The notes beneath the pieces were generated by a model, which did not search any database, was not told the DNA's origin, and worked only from the letters and a program-made list of their open reading frames with translations. Position numbers and translations under genes: made by a program. Shown here piece after piece: positions 1 through 8,690 of a stretch of DNA of 64,000 bases. How positions within the stretch are numbered: position 1 is the stretch's first letter; the number at the start of each line of letters is the position of its first letter. The stretch comes from WLWS01 sp965243105 (GTDB taxonomy: Bacteria; Pseudomonadota; Gammaproteobacteria; Eutrophobiales; Eutrophobiaceae), in the NCBI GenBank assembly GCA_965243105.1, contig CBDEUC010000003.1, forward strand, positions 2,294,001 to 2,358,000. The letters run 5' to 3'.

Positions 1-1559
1 CGGACAAGCTCGATACCCATGGTCAATGCAAGCTGACGCGTAACTTCCGTCTTACCTACACCGGTCGGACCAGCAAACAGGAAGGCGCCGATCGGTGTTT
101 GCGGGTTACCAAGCCCTGAACGTGATGTCTTGATAGCAGTAGCAAGTGTTTCGATGGCCTTGTCCTGTCCGAAAACAACCATCTTCAGGTTACGCTCGAG
201 ATTTTGCATGGTGTTACGATCATTTGTATTGACCGTTTTCGCCGGAATCCGCGCTACCTTGGCTACGATATTTTCTATGTCCTGGGTGCCAATCGTTTTC
301 TTTCGTTTTGAAGGCGGCAGCAAACGCTGGGCTGCACCAGCCTCGTCAATGATATCGATAGCCTTGTCAGGCAGGTGACGATCGGTCATGTAGCGGTCAG
401 TGAGCTCGGTTGCAGTGCGCAGGGCCTGCTGTGTGAACTTCACCTCGTGGTGCTCTTCAAAGCGGGATTTCAGTCCCTGCAGGATCTTTATCGTCTCCTC
501 GATGGAAGGCTCTTCCACGTCAATCTTCTGAAAACGTCTCGACAGCGCCCTGTCTTTCTCAAAAATTCCGCGGTATTCCTGGTAAGTTGTTGAGCCGATG
601 CACTTCATATCACCCGAAGACAACACCGGCTTGATAATGTTCGAGGCATCCATGACGCCACCGGAAGCGGCGCCAGCACCAATGATGGTGTGAATCTCGT
701 CAATAAAGAGAACCGAGCCTTCTGTTTTCTTGAGCTGGTTAATGACACCTTTCAGGCGTTTCTCGAAATCCCCACGATACTTGGTGCCCGCCAGCAGGCC
801 ACCCAGGTCAAGTGCGTAAATAGTGGAATCTGCCAACACTTCCGGTACTTCCCCATCCACTATTTTCTTGGCAAGCCCTTCTGCGATCGCAGTTTTACCG
901 ACACCCGCTTCGCCAACATAAAGAGGATTATTCTTGCGGCGACGGCAAAGGATCTGGATGGTGCGTTGTACCTCGTGTTCCCGGCCAATCAGTGGATCAA
1001 TTTTCCCCAGTTCGGCCTGTTCATTTAAATTCACCGCATAGGTTTCAAGGGGATTTGAGCCAGCCTCGTCCGGACGACCTTCCTCATCTCCGAGGGACTC
1101 CTCGTTCTCTTCCTGTTCATCTTCGGGGACCTTGGTAATGCCATGGGAGATGTAATTAACAACATCGAGCCTGGCGATGTTCTGCTGGCTGAGGAAATAG
1201 GCTGCGTTTGATTCCCTTTCTCCAAAAATAGCAACGATAACATTTGCACCGCTGACTTCTTTTTTGCCGGAGGACTGTACGTGGAACACGGCACGTTGCA
1301 GCACCCGTTGAAAGCCGAGAGTGGGCTGGGTTTCTCTTTCGTCATCGTCGGGGAGAAGGGGAGAGTTTTCCTCGATAAATTTTACAAGGTCGTTGTGAAG
1401 AGCATTGAGATTTGCTCCGCAGGCTCGCAGCACTCGAACCGCTGAGCGATTGTCGAGCAATGCCAGTAGCAGGTGTTCAACGGTCATGAATTCATGACGT
1501 TGCTCCCGCGTCTTTCTAAATGATTCGTTTAGCGTCTGTTCAAGTTCTTTATCTAGCAT
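1..1559 (-). CDS. clpA: ClpA, ATP-dependent Clp protease ATP-binding subunit (3' end cut by window)
   Basis: AAA+ unfoldase that feeds substrates into the ClpP peptidase in the cytoplasm. I translated the minus strand from the ATG at 1559: 519 codons are present of about 750 usual for the family. An N-terminal Clp repeat domain (start MLDKELEQ) is followed by an acidic linker. The first Walker A GEAGVGKT lies at residues 216-223, Walker B is VLFIDEIH, and the second Walker A GPTGVGKT is at about 497-504 next to the window edge. No frame interruption was seen. It sits 17 bases downstream of clpS on the same strand, the usual pairing of adaptor and unfoldase. The C-terminal part of the second ATPase domain lies outside the window. 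Confidence 0.96.
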   Translation of the reverse strand, partial: MLDKELEQTLNESFRKTREQRHEFMTVEHLLLALLDNRSAVRVLRACGANLNALHNDLVKFIEENSPLLPDDDERETQPTLGFQRVLQRAVFHVQSSGKKEVSGANVIVAIFGERESNAAYFLSQQNIARLDVVNYISHGITKVPEDEQEENEESLGDEEGRPDEAGSNPLETYAVNLNEQAELGKIDPLIGREHEVQRTIQILCRRRKNNPLYVGEAGVGKTAIAEGLAKKIVDGEVPEVLADSTIYALDLGGLLAGTKYRGDFEKRLKGVINQLKKTEGSVLFIDEIHTIIGAGAASGGVMDASNIIKPVLSSGDMKCIGSTTYQEYRGIFEKDRALSRRFQKIDVEEPSIEETIKILQGLKSRFEEHHEVKFTQQALRTATELTDRYMTDRHLPDKAIDIIDEAGAAQRLLPPSKRKKTIGTQDIENIVAKVARIPAKTVNTNDRNTMQNLERNLKMVVFGQDKAIETLATAIKTSRSGLGNPQTPIGAFLFAGPTGVGKTEVTRQLALTMGIELV

Positions 1560-1576
1560 GGTTCAGTCTCCAGGAA

Positions 1577-1900
1577 TTAATAAGCCTTTTCCAGGGTGCA
1601 AAGAAGAGGATGCTGATTTTCTTTTGAGTACAAGTTGACCTGTGACACTTTTGTTTCTGCAATTTCGTGAGTATAAATTCCACATACACCTTTACCACTG
1701 GTGTGAACTTCCAGCATGATCCTTGTCGCATTTTCCCTGTCCTGTCCAAAAAAAACTTCAAGGATGTGCACGACAAACTCCATGGGTGTGTAGTCATCGT
1801 TAATAAGGATGACCTTGTACATGGGAGGACGTTTTAACTTCGGCTTTGCTTCCTGTAAAGCAAGGCTATCGTCATGCTGATTGTCAGTGTTGTCTGACAT
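1577..1900 (-). CDS. clpS: ClpS, ATP-dependent Clp protease adaptor
   Basis: Small cytoplasmic adaptor (107 aa) that binds the ClpA N-domain and delivers N-end-rule substrates. The sequence has the variable N-terminal tail followed by the conserved core: [18 protein letters not shown] holds the substrate-pocket region, and the His-bearing helix ([16 protein letters not shown]) follows. Length is normal for the family. It is immediately upstream of clpA and probably co-transcribed with it. A perfect 8-bp inverted repeat lies 32 bases upstream of the start. Confidence 0.96.
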   Translation of the reverse strand: MSDNTDNQHDDSLALQEAKPKLKRPPMYKVILINDDYTPMEFVVHILEVFFGQDRENATRIMLEVHTSGKGVCGIYTHEIAETKVSQVNLYSKENQHPLLCTLEKAY

Positions 1901-1931
1901 GGTTTACTTCTCCAAATCTAAAACATCATTA

Positions 1932-1956
1932 CCGGATTTAGTATAACCAAATCCGG
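1932..1956 (-). promoter_or_regulatory. Inverted repeat overlapping a -10-like TATACT upstream of clpS
   Basis: CCGGATTT at 1932-1939 is exactly complementary to AAATCCGG at 1949-1956, with a 9-base spacer. On the minus strand the spacer contains TATACT, a good -10 hexamer for clpS. The repeat could be an operator for clpSA. It could also be a weak terminator for the upstream LysR gene, but no T tract follows it. Confidence 0.4.
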
Positions 1957-2018
1957 CAACTTTGTGTGCAAAGGACGTAACACGATTGACGCTTTGCCAA
2001 CTGTGGCACACAAGTGAC

Positions 2019-2984
2019 TTATGTGCCTGTTGCTTCAATATTTGACACTGCCAGGGGGCTGAAAGTGCCCTGCTGAAACCCTTCAAGTGCTCCGGGATCG
2101 AGCAGGTCGATAAAGCGCCTGGCGGCAGGCGATAAAAACTTTCCTCGCCTCAATACCACCCCATAACTACGCTCCGGGAAGTATTCCGTGAGCGGTATTC
2201 TTGCCAGTTTTTCTTTACCAGTCAGGCAGATACTGGTCACAATTGATATTCCCAGCCCAAGCTCGACATACTTCTTGATGACTTCCCAGCCTCCTGCTTC
2301 CATGCTCACCCGGTAGTCAAAATTGTGCTGTTGAAACACCACGTCAATATAGTTTCGCGTTGACATGCTGTGCGGTGGAAGAATCAATGCGTACTCTGCA
2401 ATGTCCTGTAATGACACCTTGCGCCTTTTCGCCAGGGGATGCCCGGGCGGTGTAATAAGCACCGGGGAATAGGACACGAGTGGGCTGTACCATACCTCGT
2501 CCGGTATTTCTGTCATCGGGCCTACCGCCATGTCCACGTCACCGGAGCGCACCATGGACAGCCCTTCTTTGCCGGGTACGTTGTGCAGTTTCACCTGGAT
2601 TTGCGGATAGCGTTGTGTAAAGCGGTCGACGATAGCCGGTAGCAGGTAAAGCGTGGTGGATTCACCGGCGGCGATATGCAGGGTACCTGCTACCGTGTGA
2701 TTGCAGCGGTCATTAAAGGTCTCCGGCAGGTTTTCCAGTCCTTCAACCAGGGGCAGGGCCAGCTCCAGCAGGATCTTTCCTTCCTTGGTCAGCTGTAGTC
2801 TCGGGCCCTGCCGGTCAAAAAGCCGGCTTGAGAGGTCTTTCTCAAGTGCCTGAATTAAAAGAGAAATAGAGGGCTGACTCAGGTACATGTGCTGGGCGGC
2901 ACGGGACATACTTTTCCAGCGGGCGGTACTACAAAAGGCTCGTAACTGCTTGAGCCGGTTCTGTTTATAGTAAAAACGGGACAA
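2019..2984 (-). CDS. LysR-family transcriptional regulator (CysB/CbbR-like), divergent from aceA
   Basis: 321-aa LysR-type regulator. The N-terminal winged helix-turn-helix occupies about residues 12-70 (LRAFCSTARWKSMSRAAQHM ... SQPSISLLIQALE), followed by a periplasmic-binding-protein-like effector domain with a CysB-type core (VIKKYVELGLGISIV). It is transcribed away from aceA across a 279-base shared control region. This is the usual arrangement of a LysR regulator and its target, so I infer control of the glyoxylate bypass. The effector is unknown, and a CysB role is less likely because no sulfur gene is adjacent. Confidence 0.85.
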   Translation of the reverse strand: MSRFYYKQNRLKQLRAFCSTARWKSMSRAAQHMYLSQPSISLLIQALEKDLSSRLFDRQGPRLQLTKEGKILLELALPLVEGLENLPETFNDRCNHTVAGTLHIAAGESTTLYLLPAIVDRFTQRYPQIQVKLHNVPGKEGLSMVRSGDVDMAVGPMTEIPDEVWYSPLVSYSPVLITPPGHPLAKRRKVSLQDIAEYALILPPHSMSTRNYIDVVFQQHNFDYRVSMEAGGWEVIKKYVELGLGISIVTSICLTGKEKLARIPLTEYFPERSYGVVLRRGKFLSPAARRFIDLLDPGALEGFQQGTFSPLAVSNIEATGT

Positions 2985-3029
2985 TTTTCATCCTGTGGGT
3001 AGCTATTAACTATTGAAAAAACTAATATT

Positions 3030-3129
3030 TAATATTGACATAATTAACTTGTCAAATGCTGCGTTGCAACGATAGATTGCGCTACAGCCCGCTGAGGGGG
3101 CCTTTTCTGAGGGCAAGGTGACGGGCTGT
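3030..3129 (+). promoter_or_regulatory. Divergent lysR/aceA control region with operator-like repeat and leader hairpin
   Basis: Two structures stand out in the 2985-3263 gap. AATATTTAATATT at about 3024-3036 is a near-perfect palindrome that could be a LysR-type site. ACAGCCCG at 3084-3091 pairs perfectly with CGGGCTGT at 3122-3129. Inside that arm pair, CCTT and AAGG can pair again, so the aceA leader could fold into a two-tier stem. A ribosome binding site GGAG lies 9 bases before the aceA ATG. Function of the hairpin is not known. Confidence 0.4.
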
Positions 3130-3263
3130 TCAACGACTCACCGTTGTGTTGAATCCAGGTAAAGGCCGAAGAGTACAGCCGGGTTCATTGGGGCCGCATG
3201 CAAGCGAGTTTTATTCCTGAGCATCGACATGCGGGTTTGCTTTTTGTATTGGAGACTTAACTT

Positions 3264-4556
3264 ATGGCTAACGACCTTGAAGTAAAACAGCTCGAAAAAG
3301 AATGGGCCGAAAACCCACGATGGAAAAATGTTAAACGAGATTATTCTGCAGAGGATGTGGTGCGTCTGCGCGGTAGTGTGCAAATCGAACACACGCTGGC
3401 TCGACGCGGTGCAGAGAAGCTCTGGAAACTGGTAAACGAGGAAGACTACATTAACTGTCTTGGCGCGCTGACCGGTGGCCAGGCGGTGCAACAGGTCAAG
3501 GCAGGCGTGCAGGCCATTTATCTCTCCGGTTGGCAGGTAGCCGCCGACGGCAACACAAGTGAAACCATGTACCCTGACCAATCCCTGTACGCGGTTGATT
3601 CAGTGCCTACCATGGTCAAGAGAATCAACAATGCATTCAAGCGTGCTGACGAAATCCAGTGCTCAAAGGGTGGTGGTGATATCGATTTCTTTGCCCCCAT
3701 TGTTGCCGATGCCGAGGCAGGTTTCGGTGGCGTGCTAAACGCCTTTGAACTTATGAAGGGCATGATCGAAGCCGGTGCTGCCGGTGTTCACTTTGAAGAC
3801 CAGCTTGCTTCTGTGAAGAAATGTGGTCACATGGGCGGTAAGGTCCTGGTACCTACCCAGGAGGCTGTACAGAAACTCACCGCTGCCCGTCTTGCAGCAG
3901 ATACCATGGGTGTACCCACGGTTGTCCTGGCCCGAACAGATGCCAACGCAGCTGCACTATTAACTTCCGATGTAGATGAATGGGACGCACCATTTGTCAC
4001 CGGCACTCGCACACCGGAAGGCTTCTACGAAACAAAGGCCGGCATTGACCAGGCGATCTCGAGAGGGCTTGCCTATGCACCGTATGCAGATCTGCTCTGG
4101 TGCGAAACAGCAGTTCCAGACCTGGAAGAAGCAAAGATCTTTGCCGAGGCTATCAAGAAAGAACATCCTGAACAGCTGCTTTCCTACAACTGTTCACCTT
4201 CTTTCAACTGGAAGAAGAACCTCGACGATGCCACCATTGCCAAGTTCCAGCGTGAGCTGGGAGCCATGGGCTACAAGTACCAGTTCATCACCCTCGCCGG
4301 TATCCATAACATGTGGTACAACATGTTTGACCTGGCACAAAACTACGTGGAAAAAGGCATGACGGCCTACGTTGAAATGGTGCAGGAGCCGGAATTTGCA
4401 GCCGCATCCAGGGGCTATACCTTTGCCAGTCACCAGCAGGAAGTAGGTGCAGGTTACTTTGATGATGTCACCACGGTGATCCAGGGCGGGCAGTCCTCTG
4501 TCACCGCTCTCACGGGTTCCACCGAGGAAGAGCAGTTCGACAAGGCCGCTGGTTAA
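3264..4556 (+). CDS. aceA: Isocitrate lyase
   Basis: Cleaves isocitrate to glyoxylate and succinate, the first step of the glyoxylate bypass, in the cytoplasm. The product is 430 aa, about the length of E. coli AceA (434). The active-site signature KKCGH is at residues 185-189 with catalytic Cys187. Other family blocks are present: [10 protein letters not shown] near the start, [17 protein letters not shown] and [10 protein letters not shown]. The start follows a GGAG ribosome binding site. No malate synthase gene is in the window. A strong terminator follows at 4581-4613, so the gene is probably monocistronic. Confidence 0.97.
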   Translation: MANDLEVKQLEKEWAENPRWKNVKRDYSAEDVVRLRGSVQIEHTLARRGAEKLWKLVNEEDYINCLGALTGGQAVQQVKAGVQAIYLSGWQVAADGNTSETMYPDQSLYAVDSVPTMVKRINNAFKRADEIQCSKGGGDIDFFAPIVADAEAGFGGVLNAFELMKGMIEAGAAGVHFEDQLASVKKCGHMGGKVLVPTQEAVQKLTAARLAADTMGVPTVVLARTDANAAALLTSDVDEWDAPFVTGTRTPEGFYETKAGIDQAISRGLAYAPYADLLWCETAVPDLEEAKIFAEAIKKEHPEQLLSYNCSPSFNWKKNLDDATIAKFQRELGAMGYKYQFITLAGIHNMWYNMFDLAQNYVEKGMTAYVEMVQEPEFAAASRGYTFASHQQEVGAGYFDDVTTVIQGGQSSVTALTGSTEEEQFDKAAG

Positions 4557-4580
4557 TCCTGCCGGTCACAGGAGTACAAA

Positions 4581-4613
4581 AGCCGGACCATGAAGGTGGT
4601 CCGGCTTTTTTTT
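4581..4613 (+). terminator. Rho-independent terminator of aceA
   Basis: AGCCGGACCA at 4581-4590 pairs perfectly with TGGTCCGGCT at 4597-4606 around a 6-base loop, followed by a run of eight T. Confidence 0.93.
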
Positions 4614-4715
4614 GTTCAGGCATAAAATGATGTAGTTCATCGCTGCATCATGAACCTGTCACATTTACGCCATAAAGCAGTTTTAATCTTGCGTTTAATG
4701 GCGCATATTTACAGC

Positions 4716-5384
4716 ATGGCTTTTCGGCAGCAATTTCTTGATCGTTTGCGGGCATTGCCGCAAAGAGACACCTTTGTATTTCCCGATGACAGTGTTCCGC
4801 CAGATCACAAGATGGCTGCAGTTCTACTGCCATTCTGGGCCAGTGGCGACGACTCGGTGGAAGTGGTATTTACCCGGCGTCCGGAAACCATGTCCAGCCA
4901 CGCCGGGCAGGTCAGTTTTCCGGGTGGCCGGGTCGACGCCGATGATGAATCGGTTGCTGCGGCGGCCTTGCGCGAGGCAGAAGAAGAACTCGCCATCGAC
5001 CCGTCACTCGTTACCATCATGGGAAGACTTGATGATGCCTGGAGTATTGCCGGGCATCATGTGATTCCCTACGTGGGCTGGTTGGAACAGCGTCCCCAAA
5101 TGAAAGCTAACGAGGCAGAAGTGGCCGAGGTTCTAGTGGCAGACGTGGAAACCCTGATGCAACCCGAGACCGCCTGTTTACATGAACATGTTTTCCGCGG
5201 GGTAAATCGCAGGACCCATGCATTTAACTGGGATGGTGGTTATGTCTGGGGACTCACTGCGGACATCCTGCTTGAAATGTTGCTCTGGGTAAAACAGGAG
5301 CCTTCCAGCAGGGGGCCGATGCGACTGGAAAACATGAATCGTATGAAAGGGCTGGCTGGCCCGGTCGTCTCCAACGACGTGTAA
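4716..5384 (+). CDS. Nudix hydrolase, NudL-type (coenzyme A pyrophosphatase-like)
   Basis: Predicted to hydrolyse CoA or acyl-CoA to phosphopantetheine and 3',5'-ADP. The Nudix box reads GGRVDADDESVAAAALREAEEEL. The preceding SSHAGQVSFPGG and the one-residue-longer spacing between Gly and Glu are typical of the NudL branch. Length from the ATG at 4716 is 222 aa, and the start MAFRQQFLDRLRAL aligns with NudL-type N termini. In-frame ATGs at 4650 and 4698 also exist, and no start has a clear ribosome binding site. The stop abuts that of the convergent phosphoribosyltransferase gene. Substrate is inferred from family only. Confidence 0.86.
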   Translation: MAFRQQFLDRLRALPQRDTFVFPDDSVPPDHKMAAVLLPFWASGDDSVEVVFTRRPETMSSHAGQVSFPGGRVDADDESVAAAALREAEEELAIDPSLVTIMGRLDDAWSIAGHHVIPYVGWLEQRPQMKANEAEVAEVLVADVETLMQPETACLHEHVFRGVNRRTHAFNWDGGYVWGLTADILLEMLLWVKQEPSSRGPMRLENMNRMKGLAGPVVSNDV

Positions 5385-6134
5385 TCAGGCCTGGCTATTA
5401 GCTGAAAAAAAAGCAGGCAGGTAGTAATCAACCAGTTCTGCTGGATAGCCAATGAGTTCTACCAGCCGATGATGACACTCCTTTTCGTCCGCTCCGTTTT
5501 GCTTCCACACCGGTACCCGCTTGATCAGTGTTTCAACCCTTTCTCTTGGCGTGATGATCCAGGTGTCCTGGGGTGTATGTCCAAAACAGAAATCGATGGG
5601 ACAGGTTTTGATCGCCGCCGGCTTTGTGTACATGGCCAGCGAAAGAACTTTCCGGGCACCGCTTTCTACCACGTATTTTTTCAGGAAACTCATGGTTCCG
5701 CCGTAATCCGCGAGGTCATCAATCACGAGTATCGTTTGTCCGCTCACCGGGATCGAAATGCCATGTTGCACAAGGGGCTTGTCGTAGCGTTCGCCCGGAC
5801 CCTTGTAGAGAGACACGCCTATGGTGCCAAACTCTATCTTTGGTACGCTTGCTGAACGCCCTTCAACAAGGTGATCAAACAGCAATACGCTGGGCAATAA
5901 CCCACCCATTGTTACCATCAGGGCGCCGGTAATCTGTTCAGGTGTATTCGCATTTTCTTTTTGATAGGCGTGCACAAGTTTTGCCAGCTCAAACATTGCG
6001 GCAGCTTCTACAGCGTCGGGGATCAACAGGAAACGCAGGTCGTCACCGGGGATCGAGACCCCTTCGGGGTTACGCCAGAAATCCAGGTCTATACCCGTTT
6101 GCCCCTTTATGACCTGTTCACTGTACGTGGTCAT
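5385..6134 (-). CDS. Phosphoribosyltransferase-domain protein
   Basis: 249-aa type I phosphoribosyltransferase fold. The PRPP-binding loop is VIDDLADYGGT (hydrophobics, DD, then GGT). A second substrate-side segment, TWIITPRERVETL, is similar to those of xanthine/hypoxanthine transferases. The base or other acceptor cannot be named from the sequence. The N-terminal 60 residues are unusual for a salvage enzyme. It lies 31 bases after dapE on the same strand and may be the last gene of that run. Confidence 0.8.
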   Translation of the reverse strand: MTTYSEQVIKGQTGIDLDFWRNPEGVSIPGDDLRFLLIPDAVEAAAMFELAKLVHAYQKENANTPEQITGALMVTMGGLLPSVLLFDHLVEGRSASVPKIEFGTIGVSLYKGPGERYDKPLVQHGISIPVSGQTILVIDDLADYGGTMSFLKKYVVESGARKVLSLAMYTKPAAIKTCPIDFCFGHTPQDTWIITPRERVETLIKRVPVWKQNGADEKECHHRLVELIGYPAELVDYYLPAFFSANSQA

Positions 6135-6165
6135 TCGGCTCTCCGTTCAAGGGAGGTTGCCAATT

Positions 6166-7296
6166 TCATAGCAGCAGGTGCTCCAGCACCTTGCCGTAGA
6201 TTAGTGGCAGGTTTTCAAGATCCTTCACACTGACGCATTCGTTTACCTTGTGAATCGTCTCGTTTACTGGACCAAGCTCCACAACTTCCGCACCGGTTGG
6301 CGCCACGAACCTGCCATCCGACGTACCCCCGGCAGTGGATAATTGTGTATCCATACCGGTAGCTGCCTTTATTGAGGACTTGACCGCATCAACAAGTTCG
6401 CCTGAAGGAGTCAGGAAAGGAAGCCCGGAAAGGTTCCATTCAATGTCATACTCAACATTATGCCTACCCAGTATTGATTCAGTCTTCTGCATTAAATCGT
6501 CGGCGGTCACCTCTGTCGAGAAGCGAAAATTAAACAGTACCTCGAGCTGACCGGGGATGACATTGACCGTACCCTGGCCTGCATGGATATTGGAAACCTG
6601 GAAGGAGGTCGGAGGATAAAATTCGTTGCCCTGGTCCCATTCCGTTGCACAAAGCTCGGCAAGTGCGGGAGCGAGATCATGTACCGGGTTTCTTGCCAGG
6701 GCCGGGTAGGCGACATGGCCTTGAACACCATTTACCACCAGCCTCGCACCCAGTGAACCGCGTCGCCCGTTTTTCACAATATCGCCGAGCCTTGACTGGC
6801 TCGAGGGTTCCCCGACAAGGCACCACTTGATACTGGTGTTTTCATCCTGCAGTTGCCTAATCACTTTTACCGTGCCATTCACTGCCACACCTTCCTCGTC
6901 ACTGGTAAGCAGCATGGCGCAGGTGCCCCTGTGTTCTGGATTGGCACGAACAAACTGCTCAAGAGCTACTACCATGGCGGCGACACTGCCTTTCATATCA
7001 GCGGCGCCCCTGCCATACAAATAGTCGCCACGAATCTCTGCACTGAATGGATCGCTTTGCCATGCATTTAAATCCCCTGGTGCGACGACATCGGTATGAC
7101 CAAGAAAACAAAACACAGGATCACCTTCGCCATGGGTGGCCCAGAGATTGTCAACGTCATCAAACTTCATGTGACGCGTGGTAAAACCTGCCTGTTCGAG
7201 CCTTTCTGCAATCATTGACTGGCAGCCGGCATCGTCGGGCGTCACCGACGGTAACTCAATAAGCTTTTTTGTAAGTTCTATTGCCATGCTAATCAT
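6166..7296 (-). CDS. dapE: Succinyl-diaminopimelate desuccinylase
   Basis: M20 zinc peptidase-family enzyme that removes succinate from N-succinyl-LL-diaminopimelate in lysine and peptidoglycan precursor synthesis. 376 aa against 375 in E. coli. Metal-site blocks are present: FLGHTDVVAPGD, GRGAADMKGS, TSDEEG, CLVGEPSS and, near the end, GPVNETIHKVNE. The ATG at 7296 overlaps the dam stop as ATGA, which supports this start over the in-frame ATG at 7287 and suggests translational coupling. Confidence 0.97.
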   Translation of the reverse strand: MISMAIELTKKLIELPSVTPDDAGCQSMIAERLEQAGFTTRHMKFDDVDNLWATHGEGDPVFCFLGHTDVVAPGDLNAWQSDPFSAEIRGDYLYGRGAADMKGSVAAMVVALEQFVRANPEHRGTCAMLLTSDEEGVAVNGTVKVIRQLQDENTSIKWCLVGEPSSQSRLGDIVKNGRRGSLGARLVVNGVQGHVAYPALARNPVHDLAPALAELCATEWDQGNEFYPPTSFQVSNIHAGQGTVNVIPGQLEVLFNFRFSTEVTADDLMQKTESILGRHNVEYDIEWNLSGLPFLTPSGELVDAVKSSIKAATGMDTQLSTAGGTSDGRFVAPTGAEVVELGPVNETIHKVNECVSVKDLENLPLIYGKVLEHLLL

Positions 7297-8114
7297 GTTG
7301 AGAAAACTGCGAGCAGTTCGCGCACTTTTTTCCTGTTGCTTGTATCACAGCTGATGGTTCGCCTCACATCAAAAGTAAGTATCTTTGCCCCGGCTTCGCG
7401 GTATAGTGCCTTTACCTTTTTTGTATCATGGTTGGATATGACCACTCTTACACCCTGCGCTGATAATCGCGCAGCGGTCTCAGCCAGTAAAACCTGGTCA
7501 TCCCAGTTAAACCCGCCCACATGATAATCAGTAAAGTAGGAAGTTGCACTAAGCGGTACATAGGGCGGGTCACAGTAAATAACATCACCTGTCCGTGCCT
7601 GGCCCATGGTGTCCTGGTAGTCGGCGCATTCAAATACTGCATTTTCTGCCAGCCATGCAAATTCCTTCATTTCACGCACCGGCAGCCTGGGTTTCTTGTA
7701 GCGACCAAAAGGTGTGTTGAAAATTCCCTTACTATTGTATCTGCACAGCCCGTTATAGCAGTGACGATTCAGGTAGACAAACAGCGCTGCTCTTTTTCGC
7801 CTATCGGTGCAGGCATTGAACTCGTCTCGAAGCTGGTAGTAGCGGGACTCGGCATTATTCTTTTCGATGAACAGGGTGTTCGCCTGCCTGATAAAGGAAG
7901 CTGGAGAATCCCTTAATTCCTCGTATACGCTGATGAGATCGGGGTTGGTGTCTGCAAGCAGGTTTTTCTCAAAGCCCGCGTTAAGGAATACCGCTCCTGA
8001 ACCCGTAAAGGGCTCAATCAGGCGCTGGCCCGAATCCAGCGTGGCGAGGATTCTCGTTCGTAGCCGGTACTTTCCCCCGGGCCACTTCAGGAAAGGTTTT
8101 ATTCCTTTACTGAT
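7293..8114 (-). CDS. dam: DNA adenine methylase Dam, with no ATG/GTG/TTG start
   Basis: Transfers a methyl group from S-adenosylmethionine to the adenine of GATC. Translating upstream of the internal GTG at 7679 gives an uninterrupted Dam N terminus: KPFLKWPGGKYRLR (AdoMet-binding), IEPFTGSGAVFLN, a YLNRHCYNGLCRYN block, and the catalytic DPPY at 182-185 (numbered from 8114; E. coli has 181-184). The frame is open only to a TGA at 8222-8220 and contains no ATG, GTG or TTG. Candidate rare starts are ATC at 8114 (after GGAAGA), ATA at 8102 and CTG at 8090 (after AAAGGA). I chose 8114 because it restores E. coli-like numbering; the exact start is unproven. The gene overlaps bolA at its 5' end and dapE at its 3' end. 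Confidence 0.88.
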   Translation of the reverse strand: MSKGIKPFLKWPGGKYRLRTRILATLDSGQRLIEPFTGSGAVFLNAGFEKNLLADTNPDLISVYEELRDSPASFIRQANTLFIEKNNAESRYYQLRDEFNACTDRRKRAALFVYLNRHCYNGLCRYNSKGIFNTPFGRYKKPRLPVREMKEFAWLAENAVFECADYQDTMGQARTGDVIYCDPPYVPLSATSYFTDYHVGGFNWDDQVLLAETAARLSAQGVRVVISNHDTKKVKALYREAGAKILTFDVRRTISCDTSNRKKVRELLAVFST

Positions 8115-8380
8115 GAGTGTTCTTCCGCGGTAAGAGCCTTGATGCTTAGTGCGTGGATTTCGGAAGGCATCAAGCTGTCCACGGCACCATATACCATGCG
8201 GTGACGGGCCAGTGTAGATTCACCGGCAAAGCGTTCGGAAACGATAAGAACGTTGAAGTGACCGCCGCCACTTGCTGCACCCGGGTGCCCTGCATGTTTG
8301 TGTGAATCGTCCACGATTTCAACGTAAGAAGCATCCAGTGACGTTTCCAGTAATTCCCTGATAGTAGTAACACGGTCCAT
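8099..8380 (-). CDS. bolA: BolA family protein
   Basis: 93-aa BolA-like protein. The fold typically partners with monothiol glutaredoxins in Fe-S and iron regulation. The class motif region is HFNVLIVSERFAGESTLARHRMVYGAV with the conserved C-terminal block EIHALSIKALT. An in-frame extension up to 8494 overlaps yciI and looks unlike BolA, so I use the ATG at 8380 (MDRVTTIRELL), 4 bases after the yciI stop. Its stop overlaps the likely dam start region. Confidence 0.92.
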   Translation of the reverse strand: MDRVTTIRELLETSLDASYVEIVDDSHKHAGHPGAASGGGHFNVLIVSERFAGESTLARHRMVYGAVDSLMPSEIHALSIKALTAEEHSSVKE

Positions 8381-8384
8381 TGGT

Positions 8385-8687
8385 CTAGCTCGGCATGGTT
8401 TTTTTGAAAGGCTTGACGGTGACTTTTTCGTATACCCCGGCCGCCTTGAAGGGGTCATCGTTGGCCCATTTTTCAGCTTCAGCCAGCGAGCCAAATTCAG
8501 CCACGATCAGGCTGCCGGTAAACCCTGCAGGCCCGGGATCTTCACTATCGATTGCCGGGTGCGGACCGGCCAGCAAGAGTCGTCCCTGCTGCTGGAGTTC
8601 TTCAATTCGCACAAGGTGCTCAGGTCGATTGGCTTTTCGTAATTCCAGGCTATCGGCACTGTCTTCGCAATAAATGCTGTAGAGCAT
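8385..8687 (-). CDS. yciI: YciI-like protein
   Basis: 100-aa YciI family protein with a ferredoxin-like alpha/beta fold. Family features are the opening [10 protein letters not shown], the central His-containing helix ([22 protein letters not shown]) and the WANDDPF ... VTVKPFKK ending. Biochemical role is not established for most members. It lies 3 bases after yciB and 4 before bolA on the minus strand, a common gammaproteobacterial gene order. Confidence 0.92.
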   Translation of the reverse strand: MLYSIYCEDSADSLELRKANRPEHLVRIEELQQQGRLLLAGPHPAIDSEDPGPAGFTGSLIVAEFGSLAEAEKWANDDPFKAAGVYEKVTVKPFKKTMPS

Positions 8688-8690
8688 GTC

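Noticed and set aside
1031..1345. Minus-strand frame inside clpA
   Set aside because: It is in another phase than the well-conserved ClpA reading frame and has a low-complexity Ser/Arg/Pro composition typical of shadows.
8381..8494. N-terminal extension of BolA up to 8494
   Set aside because: The extra residues lie over the yciI end, are unlike BolA and lack a ribosome binding site; the ATG at 8380 fits the family.
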